Shown here piece by piece: positions 58,072-64,000 of a stretch of DNA of 64,000 nucleotides; the stretch's first letter is position 1, and each line of letters opens with the position of its first letter. Position numbers and translations under genes: made by a program. The notes under the pieces were generated by a model, which had not been told where the DNA came from, did not search any database, and saw only the letters and a program-made list of their open reading frames with translations. Source of the stretch: Nocardioides anomalus (GTDB taxonomy: Bacteria; Actinomycetota; Actinomycetes; Propionibacteriales; Nocardioidaceae); assembly GCF_011046535.1 (NCBI RefSeq), contig NZ_CP049257.1, positions 4,464,001 to 4,528,000 on the forward strand. Direction: 5' to 3'.

Positions 58072-60476
58072 GCGACACGCGGGCCGACGTGTCCCAGCGC
58101 ACCGTCGACGAGGACCGGGCCACCTCCGGCGCCCCGCTCGACGCCGAGACGGCCCGGGCGTTCGCCGCCGAGGTCCAGGACCACGCGGGGTCGGCCCCCG
58201 ACGGGGACGGCCGGCACGTGGGGACCTCGGTGCGCCGCTACGGCGGCGACGACCGGGTCACCGGCAGCCAGCGGTTCGTCGCCGACCTCGCCTTCACCGA
58301 CGTCGCCCAGGTCAGCCTGGTGACGCTGCCCGTCGCCGTCGCCGACCTCCACGCCGTCGACACCGCCGCCGCGCGCGCCATGCCCGGCGTCCTCGCGGTC
58401 GTCACGGCCGCGGACCTGCCCCAGCCGGTGCCGCGTTTCGGGGTCTCCCACCAGGACCGCCCCGTCCTCGCCGACGGCGAGGTCATCTACCACGGCGAGC
58501 CGGTCGCGGCCGTCGTCGCCGAGACGCTTGAGCAGGCCGAGGCGGCCGCCCGCGCGGTCCGCGTCGACTTCACGGAGAAGCCGGGCGCCTTCGACCTCGA
58601 CCAGGCGCTCGCCCCCGACGCGCCGCTGGTCCGCCGGCCCGAGCTGCGCCCCGACGACGACCCGCACCGCGAGTCCAACGTCCTGGAGACGGCGCTCTAC
58701 GAGTGGGGCGAGGTCGAGCAGGCCGCGGCGCAGGCGCACGTGGTCGTCGAGGACACCTACACCTTCCCGATGGTCACCCACTTCCCCATCGAGCCCGGCG
58801 GGACCGTCGTGGTGCCCACCGACGGCGGCGGGCTGGAGGTCCACTCGCCGGTCCAGCACCCCTACCTGCTGCAGCGCAGCATCGCCCAGGTCATGGGGCT
58901 GCCCCTGGCCCAGGTCCGGGTCTTCGCCCCGGACCCCGGGGGCGGCTTCGGCGGCAAGCAGATGCCCAAGCTCGAGCCGCTGATCGCCTTCCTGGCCCTG
59001 CGCACCGGGCGCCCGTGCCGGCTCGTGCTGTCCCTGGAGCAGACCTTCCAGATGATGCGCCGGGCCGCCTGCCGGGTGAGGGCCCGCACCGGGTTCGACC
59101 GCGACGGCGCGCTGGTCTTCCACGACCTCGAGTGCGACTACCTCATCGGCGCGTACGCCGACGTGGCCCCGCGCGTGATGACCAAGGGCAGCTACGTCGG
59201 CGCCGGCCCCTACCGCATCCCGCACGCCCGGACCGCGTCCCGCGCGGTCATGTCGAACACCACCCCGAGCACGGCGTTCCGCGGCTTCGGCTGCCCCCAG
59301 GTCGCCTGGGCCACCGAGTCGCAGCTCGACGCCGGCGCCCGCGAGCTCGGCCTGGACGCCCTGGCGATCCGTCGCCGCAACCTGGTCCAGGAGGGCGAGC
59401 CCTTCTTCCGCGGACCGTACGCCGCGCACGCGGACGGCCGCTGGCACGAGTCGTTGGAGAAGGCCGCCGAGCTGATCGGCTGGGACCGCCCGCTGCCCCC
59501 GGGCCGCGGCCGGGGGATCGCGGTGGCCATCAAGCCCGGCGCCACGTCCGGGCTCTCCCAGAGCCTGGTCCGCCTGCTCGCCGACGGCAGCGCGATCGCC
59601 TACGCCGGCACCTCCGACATGGGCCAGGGCGCCCGGACCCTGTGGCAGCAGATCGTCGCCGACGAGCTCGGCACCGACCTCGACAAGGTGCACGTCGTCA
59701 GCGGCGACACCGGCGTGGTCCCCTTCGACCTGCAGACCTCGGCCAGCCGCTCCACGGTGTTCATGGGCAACGCGGTCCTGGAGGCCTGCCGCGACATCCG
59801 CCGCCGCATCCTCGCGCTGTACGCCGAGTCGACGGAGATCGACGCCGAGGAGCTGTCCGAGCGCCCCGGCGAGCTGGTGACGCCGGACGGCGTCCTGCCG
59901 CTGCGCGACGCCGCGCACGTGGCCCTGGGCGCGCTCGGCGGCGAGTTCGTCGGGCAGGGCACGGCCCGGATGCGCGGGCGCAAGGGTCACCCGCTGGGCG
60001 GCGACGCGGCGTTCTACGAGTTCAACTGCACCGCGATCGAGGTCGAGGTCGACCACGAGACCGGCGAGCTGCTCCTGCACAAGCACGTCTCGGTCAGCGA
60101 CGTGGGCACCGAGCTCAACCCCGCCCAGGTCGTCTCCCAGGACGAGGGCGCCTCGATCATGGGGCTCGGCCACAGCCAGATGGAGCAGCTGCTGCTCGAC
60201 GAGCACGGTGTGATCCGCAACCTCGGCGCCCTCGACTACCGGATCCCGACCTTCAAGGACGTCCCGCTCGAGCTGGTCACCCACGGCATCGAGAACCACG
60301 ACGGCCCCGGCCCCTACGGCTCCAAGGGCATCAGCGAGGGCGCCCTGCTGTGCACCGCCGGCGCGCTCGGTGCCGCGGTGAGCGAGGCCATCGGGTGGGT
60401 CGTGCGCGACCTCCCGCTGACCCCCGAGCGCGTCTGGACCGCCCTGCAGGAGAAGGCGGCGACCGCAGACCCCTGA
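58068..60476 (+). CDS. Molybdenum hydroxylase large (molybdopterin-binding) subunit
   Basis: 802 residues from GTG 58068, overlapping the small-subunit stop. The first domain includes the Ald_Xan_dh_C a/b-hammerhead (VTGSQRFVADLAF, then IYHGEPVAAVVAET). Moco-domain motifs are GGGFGGKQM, the STAFRGFGCPQ loop with R405 (the xanthine-dehydrogenase form; CO dehydrogenase has a Cys-containing loop) and the catalytic glutamate E757 in GSKGISEGAL. So it hydroxylates an organic substrate, probably an N-heterocycle or aldehyde, and not CO. No maturation gene (XdhC/CoxF) is nearby. Confidence 0.9.
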   Translation: MSDTRADVSQRTVDEDRATSGAPLDAETARAFAAEVQDHAGSAPDGDGRHVGTSVRRYGGDDRVTGSQRFVADLAFTDVAQVSLVTLPVAVADLHAVDTAAARAMPGVLAVVTAADLPQPVPRFGVSHQDRPVLADGEVIYHGEPVAAVVAETLEQAEAAARAVRVDFTEKPGAFDLDQALAPDAPLVRRPELRPDDDPHRESNVLETALYEWGEVEQAAAQAHVVVEDTYTFPMVTHFPIEPGGTVVVPTDGGGLEVHSPVQHPYLLQRSIAQVMGLPLAQVRVFAPDPGGGFGGKQMPKLEPLIAFLALRTGRPCRLVLSLEQTFQMMRRAACRVRARTGFDRDGALVFHDLECDYLIGAYADVAPRVMTKGSYVGAGPYRIPHARTASRAVMSNTTPSTAFRGFGCPQVAWATESQLDAGARELGLDALAIRRRNLVQEGEPFFRGPYAAHADGRWHESLEKAAELIGWDRPLPPGRGRGIAVAIKPGATSGLSQSLVRLLADGSAIAYAGTSDMGQGARTLWQQIVADELGTDLDKVHVVSGDTGVVPFDLQTSASRSTVFMGNAVLEACRDIRRRILALYAESTEIDAEELSERPGELVTPDGVLPLRDAAHVALGALGGEFVGQGTARMRGRKGHPLGGDAAFYEFNCTAIEVEVDHETGELLLHKHVSVSDVGTELNPAQVVSQDEGASIMGLGHSQMEQLLLDEHGVIRNLGALDYRIPTFKDVPLELVTHGIENHDGPGPYGSKGISEGALLCTAGALGAAVSEAIGWVVRDLPLTPERVWTALQEKAATADP

Positions 60477-60576
60477 GACACCGCACCACCGCACCAGCCG
60501 TGCGCCCGACCGGGCCGCGCGGGCCGGGGGCGCGCCTCGGCGTACCCGCGACACCCACCGTTGAGAGGGAGAACTC

Positions 60577-61842
60577 ATGGACCGCAACCCCGTCGTCTGC
60601 CTGGCCGGGACGCTGGACACCAAGGGCGCGGAGTACGCCTACGTGCGCGACTGCCTGGTCGCGGCCGGAGTCGACGTGCTGGTCGTCGACTGCGGCGTGC
60701 TGGGCGAGCCCTACTTCGCCCCCGACATCGCCTCGGCCGAGGTCGCCTCCCGCGCCGGCATCGACCTGGCGGACTTCAAGGCCGGCGTCGAGGGCACCGG
60801 CGGGCGGGTCACCGCGGTCGGCAAGATGAGCGAAGGGCTCCGCGCGCTGCTCCTGGAGCTGGTCGAGCAGGACCGCATCGACGCGGTGATGGGACTCGGC
60901 GGCACGGGGGGCACCGACCTGCTCAGCGGGGCGTTCAAGGACCTCGACCTGGGCTTCCCCAAGCTCATCGTCAGCACGATGGCCTCCAACAACACCCGCC
61001 CGTACGTCGGCCACTCCGACATGCTCATGGCCGCCGCCGTGACCGACATCGCCGGTCTCAACAGCATCTCCAAGCAGGTCCTCGGCAACGCGGCCGGCGC
61101 CGCGGCGGGCATGGCCACGATCCGCGCGCACGTGCAGGCGCAGGCCGAGGCCAGCAAGCCGCTCGTCGCGGTCTCGATGTTCGGCGTCACCACGCCGGGG
61201 GTCATGCGCATCCGCCAGCAGCTGGAGGACGAGGGCTTCGAGGTCGTCACCTTCCACGCCGTCGGCGAGGGCGCCGGGATGGAGCACCTGATCGACGTCG
61301 GCGCCATCGACGCGGTCATCGACTACACGCTGCCGGAGATCATCAACCACTGGAACCACGGCATCTTCGACCCGGGCGTGGAGCGCATGGAGGCCGCGAT
61401 CCGCACGGGCATCCCGCAGGTGGTCGTCCCCGGCGCGATGGAGTGCTTCAACTTCGGCGCCGTCGACACCATCCCGGCGGAGTTCAACACCCCCGAGCGC
61501 AACGTGCTGATCCACAACCCGAACATCACCTCACTGATGGCGACGCCGGAGGAGCTGGCCCGGCTCGGGGAGTACCTCGCCGACCACGTGAACCAGGCTC
61601 CCGGCCCCAAGGCCGTCGCCCTGCCGCTGGGCGGGCTCGACAACTACTTCAAGGAGGGCAGCCAGTGGCACGGGTCGGACGTGACCCCGCTGTTCGAGGC
61701 CGTCCGCGCCCACCTCGACCCCGACGTCGAGCTCATCGAGATGGACAACAACATCAACGACGAGGCCTTCGCCGACGCGGTGTTCGCCCTGTTCATGAAG
61801 CAGTGGCAGGCCCGCACCACCCAGCCCGCTGCTGGTCACTGA
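60577..61842 (+). CDS. Tm-1-like ATP-binding (UPF0261) protein
   Basis: 421 residues. VVCLAGTLDTKGAEYAYVRD at the N-terminus is the UPF0261 signature; MGLGGTGGTDLLSGAFKDLD and FPKLIVSTMASNNTRPYVGH are the conserved nucleotide-site blocks of the Tm-1 N-terminal domain. In plants the same domain, fused to the TIM barrel found here at 54586, gives the tobamovirus resistance protein Tm-1; its bacterial function is unknown. A GAGAGGGAG ribosome binding site precedes the ATG. Separated by 100 bases from the molybdenum-enzyme genes and followed 15 bases later by the BKACE gene. Confidence 0.9.
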   Translation: MDRNPVVCLAGTLDTKGAEYAYVRDCLVAAGVDVLVVDCGVLGEPYFAPDIASAEVASRAGIDLADFKAGVEGTGGRVTAVGKMSEGLRALLLELVEQDRIDAVMGLGGTGGTDLLSGAFKDLDLGFPKLIVSTMASNNTRPYVGHSDMLMAAAVTDIAGLNSISKQVLGNAAGAAAGMATIRAHVQAQAEASKPLVAVSMFGVTTPGVMRIRQQLEDEGFEVVTFHAVGEGAGMEHLIDVGAIDAVIDYTLPEIINHWNHGIFDPGVERMEAAIRTGIPQVVVPGAMECFNFGAVDTIPAEFNTPERNVLIHNPNITSLMATPEELARLGEYLADHVNQAPGPKAVALPLGGLDNYFKEGSQWHGSDVTPLFEAVRAHLDPDVELIEMDNNINDEAFADAVFALFMKQWQARTTQPAAGH

Positions 61843-61857
61843 ACCGAGGAGCCCGCC

Positions 61858-62766
61858 GTGCCCGACGCCATCATCACCTGCGCCCCCACCGGCGCGATCC
61901 ACACGCCCTCGATGTCGCCGTACCTGCCGGTGACGCCGCACGAGATCGCGGAGGCCGCGCTCGGCGCGGCCGAGGCGGGAGCGGCGATCGTGCACCTGCA
62001 CGTCCGCGACCCCGAGGACGGCCACCCCGTGCAGGACACCGGGCTGTTCCGGGAGCTCCTGGCCGAGATCGAGGACCGCTCAGACGTGGTGGTGAACCTG
62101 ACCACCGGCGGGAGCCCGCACATGAGCGTGGACGAGCGGATCGGCCCGGCCGCGGACCTCGCCCCCGAGCTGGCCTCGCTCAACATGGGGACCATGAACA
62201 TGGGGCTGTTCCCCATGCTCGAGCGGTTCCCCGACCTGCGCCACGACTGGGAGCGGACGCACCTGGGCAACAAGGACCTGGTCTTCAAGAACACCTTCGC
62301 CGACATCGAGCGGATCCTGAAGACCTGCGGCGACCAGGGCACCCGCTTCGAGTTCGAGTGCTACGACACCGCCCACCTCTACAACCTGGCGCACTTCCTC
62401 GAGCGTGGGCTCGTCCGGGCACCGCTGTTCGTGCAGAGCGTCGTGGGCCTCCTGGGCGGCATCGGCGCGGACGTCGAGGACCTGCTCCACATGCGGCGCA
62501 CGGCGCAGCGGCTGTTCGGCGACGACTTCGAGTGGTCGGTGCTCGGCGCCGGCGCGGCCCAGATCCGGGTCGGCTCCATCGCCCTCGCGCTCGGCGCCAA
62601 CGCCCGGGTCGGCCTGGAGGACTCGCTGTGGGACGGGCCGGGCAAGCTGGCCGAGTCCAGCCGGGTCCAGGTCGAGCGCATCACCGCGGCGGCGGGCGTG
62701 CTGTACCGCGACGTGGCCACCCCGGCCGAGGCCCGGCGCCGGCTCGCCCTGCGCGGCTCCCGGTGA
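61858..62766 (+). CDS. BKACE-family beta-keto acid cleavage enzyme (Kce-like)
   Basis: 302 residues from a GTG start. The zinc ligands H46 and H48 in VHLHVRDP align exactly with those of 3-keto-5-aminohexanoate cleavage enzyme; TTGGS near 82, FEFECYDTAHL near 163 and the family ending RVGLEDSLWD near 250 are intact. The enzyme condenses a beta-keto acid with acetyl-CoA to give acetoacetate and a new acyl-CoA; the specific keto acid cannot be read from sequence. In this operon it is probably a late carbon-carbon cleavage step. Confidence 0.92.
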   Translation: MPDAIITCAPTGAIHTPSMSPYLPVTPHEIAEAALGAAEAGAAIVHLHVRDPEDGHPVQDTGLFRELLAEIEDRSDVVVNLTTGGSPHMSVDERIGPAADLAPELASLNMGTMNMGLFPMLERFPDLRHDWERTHLGNKDLVFKNTFADIERILKTCGDQGTRFEFECYDTAHLYNLAHFLERGLVRAPLFVQSVVGLLGGIGADVEDLLHMRRTAQRLFGDDFEWSVLGAGAAQIRVGSIALALGANARVGLEDSLWDGPGKLAESSRVQVERITAAAGVLYRDVATPAEARRRLALRGSR

Positions 62767-62803
62767 GGAGTCGGCGGACGGTCGCCCAGGGGCAGGCGTG
62801 AGA

Positions 62804-62818
62804 GGATCCCCGGGATCC
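62804..62818 (+). promoter_or_regulatory. Palindrome upstream of the GntR gene
   Basis: GGATCCC (62804-62810), a central C and GGGATCC (62812-62818) form a perfect dyad ending 20 bases before the GntR start. It could be an autoregulatory site or a hairpin ending the operon transcript. Confidence 0.35.
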
Positions 62819-62838
62819 CGGCAGGGCAGGAGGGCAGC

Positions 62839-63531
62839 GTGACGGAGCGGACCGGCGACGACGCCCTCATCGGCGGCGAGCTGCTGTCCGCCTCGGTCAA
62901 GCGGCTGCTGATGGACCGGATCATGAAGGGCCACTACCAGCCCGGCGAACGGATCGTGGAGCTGCAGGTCGCCCGCGAGCTCGGCACCAGCCAGTCGCCG
63001 GTGCGCGAGGCGCTGCGCGACCTCGCCGCCATCGGCCTGGTCAGCATCCACTCGCGCAAGGGCGCGCGGATGCGCCAGCCGACGAGCAAGGAGCTGGCCG
63101 ACATCAGCCTGGTCCGCTCGGAGATCGACGCCCTCGCCGCGACCACCGCGGCCCCGCTGATGGACGAGGACGTCCTGGACCAGCTGCGCGAGGCCTACGC
63201 CGAGATGCAGCGCCACCACGCCGGCGGCGACCACCTCGCGGTCACCCAGGCCGACGCCCGCTTCCACAAGATCATCGCCACCACCTCGCAGAACAAGGCC
63301 ATCGAGCAGGTCTTCGACCAGCTCGAGCCGTTCGCCCGCACCTTCATCACCCTGACCATGCCCAAGGCCGACGTCGGCTCGATCATCGGCGAGCACGGCG
63401 CGATCCTGGCCGCGCTCGAGGACGGCGACGCGGCGCTCGCGGCCGCGTGCGCGCGCCAGCACCAGCTGAACGTGAGCGCGCTGTTCCGCGACCACTTCGA
63501 CGCGGAGCCCGCGGAGGCGTCCGCGCCCTAG
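62839..63531 (+). CDS. GntR-family (FCD/FadR-type) transcriptional regulator
   Basis: 230 residues from GTG 62839. The winged helix-turn-helix covers about 15-80, with IMKGHYQPGERIVELQVARE and TSQSPVREALRDLAAIGLVS. The FCD ligand domain covers about 85-220, with metal-binding His candidates in DARFHKIIATTS, GEHGAILAAL and ACARQHQLNV. FCD regulators are usually relieved by a carboxylate from the pathway they control. It lies at the end of the rightward operon and is the likely local repressor of both arms. The stop shares CTAG with the convergent gene. Confidence 0.9.
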   Translation: MTERTGDDALIGGELLSASVKRLLMDRIMKGHYQPGERIVELQVARELGTSQSPVREALRDLAAIGLVSIHSRKGARMRQPTSKELADISLVRSEIDALAATTAAPLMDEDVLDQLREAYAEMQRHHAGGDHLAVTQADARFHKIIATTSQNKAIEQVFDQLEPFARTFITLTMPKADVGSIIGEHGAILAALEDGDAALAAACARQHQLNVSALFRDHFDAEPAEASAP

Positions 63532-64000
63532 GTCGCGGACGCCTCCGCGACCTCGTCGTAGGACGCGCGCAGGTGCTCCTCGGAGACCAGCCACTCCTCG
63601 CCCGCGACGCCGTGCAGCAGCCACTGGCCCGGTCGGGCGGTCGTGTCGCCCTCGAGCGTGTGCACGACCTCGCCCGGTCGGGCCCTCCGGCCGCGCACCT
63701 CGCCGACCCGGCGCCACCGGTCGCCACCGAGCGGCTGGTGGGTGCGCTCGAAGACGTCGGCCGCCACCGAGCGGCTCGCACCCGTGGGGTCGTCGGCGTC
63801 GGTGACCTCCCAGTCGCCGGCCGCGCCGTGCAGCACGGTGCCGTCGCTGGTGCTCCAGCTCCAGCGCTCGTCGCGGCGCACGGCCCGGACCTCGCCGCGG
63901 CGCCGGAGGCGCACCCACGCGGCGTACGGGTCGTCGAAGGAGCGGTAGCCGAGCGCCTCGAGCAGGGCCAGGCTCTCGAGGACGCCGCGGCGGGTCTTCT
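63528..64000 (-). CDS. Unidentified protein (partial, N-terminus outside window)
   Basis: The last 157 codons of a gene entering from the right edge; the frame stays open to base 64000, so an internal GTG at 63914 is not the start. I recognise no domain. It has two similar segments with alternating aromatic/basic residues: WSWSTSDGTVLHGAAGDWEV and GQWLLHGVAGEEWLVSEEHL, perhaps a duplicated small beta motif. Upstream of them are VLESLALLEALGYRSFDDPY. Convergent with the GntR gene, and their stop codons overlap at CTAG. Confidence 0.7.
   Translation of the reverse strand, partial: KTRRGVLESLALLEALGYRSFDDPYAAWVRLRRRGEVRAVRRDERWSWSTSDGTVLHGAAGDWEVTDADDPTGASRSVAADVFERTHQPLGGDRWRRVGEVRGRRARPGEVVHTLEGDTTARPGQWLLHGVAGEEWLVSEEHLRASYDEVAEASAT

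Noticed and set aside
58068..60476. Aerobic CO dehydrogenase (coxL) based on the M-S-L gene order
   Set aside because: The active-site loop is AFRGFG of the xanthine-dehydrogenase form, with no Cys-containing CoxL loop.
1..64000. tRNA, rRNA, CRISPR, prophage or complete insertion sequence
   Set aside because: I found no T-loop/acceptor pairs, regular spaced repeats, transposase or integrase motifs; the isolated GTTCGA matches lie inside coding sequence.

Overview
The window reads as ordinary chromosome from a very GC-rich actinobacterium. Genes are packed with 4-base start/stop overlaps (GTGA, ATGA, TTGA), many start with GTG or TTG, and third codon positions are almost all G or C. Gene content (mycothiol-dependent-type enzymes, PadR/DUF1707 pair, ECF42 sigma factor with a YciI partner, MctP/DUF3311, SigG-like sigma factor) fits Nocardioides or a close relative. 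That placement is inference. I see no rRNA, tRNA, CRISPR array, complete insertion sequence or prophage, and no gene-free stretch longer than about 220 bases.

Layout. 1-4746: end of a DHFR-like gene, then a lipid/glycerol-3-phosphate block (diacylglycerol-kinase-like, AGPS-like flavoprotein, TetR, GlpD) matching the M. tuberculosis Rv2249c-Rv2252 arrangement as I recall it. 4808-11340: SigG-like sigma factor, TIGR03086 protein, a LuxR regulator, a 164-bp foldback element, LtrA, a LuxR remnant, an AraC regulator and the MFS pump it probably controls. 11448-16870: a second MFS transporter, quinone reductase, DUF2332, and an NfeD/flotillin pair. 16977-28901: GabD, a lipoprotein class B PBP, a secreted SGNH hydrolase, MerR with a CxxC flavoprotein, SDR with an XRE regulator, an APC permease, a DEAD-box helicase and an APH-like kinase. 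28905-36303: GlmS with small neighbours, a 45-codon gene, YceI, two tandem double-GNAT proteins, and an acyl-CoA dehydrogenase with a conserved partner. 36324-51342: a broken secreted-protein gene, MctP/DUF3311, a second DHFR-like gene, a large M36 metallopeptidase, PadR/DUF1707, M3 peptidase, ECF42/YciI, mycothiol-type DinB protein, a secreted metzincin and DUF427.

51372-63531 is the most distinctive part: two operons diverging from one AT-richer promoter region (55438-55580). Leftward: a phosphoenolpyruvate-hydrolase-type TIM barrel, a cyclase-family metal hydrolase, gamma-carbonic anhydrase, glycerate kinase and a histidine phosphatase. Rightward: a zinc alcohol dehydrogenase, a three-subunit molybdenum hydroxylase, a Tm-1-like (UPF0261) protein, a BKACE-type beta-keto acid cleavage enzyme and a GntR/FCD regulator. 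Together they look like a substrate-induced catabolic pathway that I cannot match to a described one. The two proteins that form the halves of plant Tm-1 are separate genes here, one on each arm. The window ends inside an unidentified gene (63528-64000).
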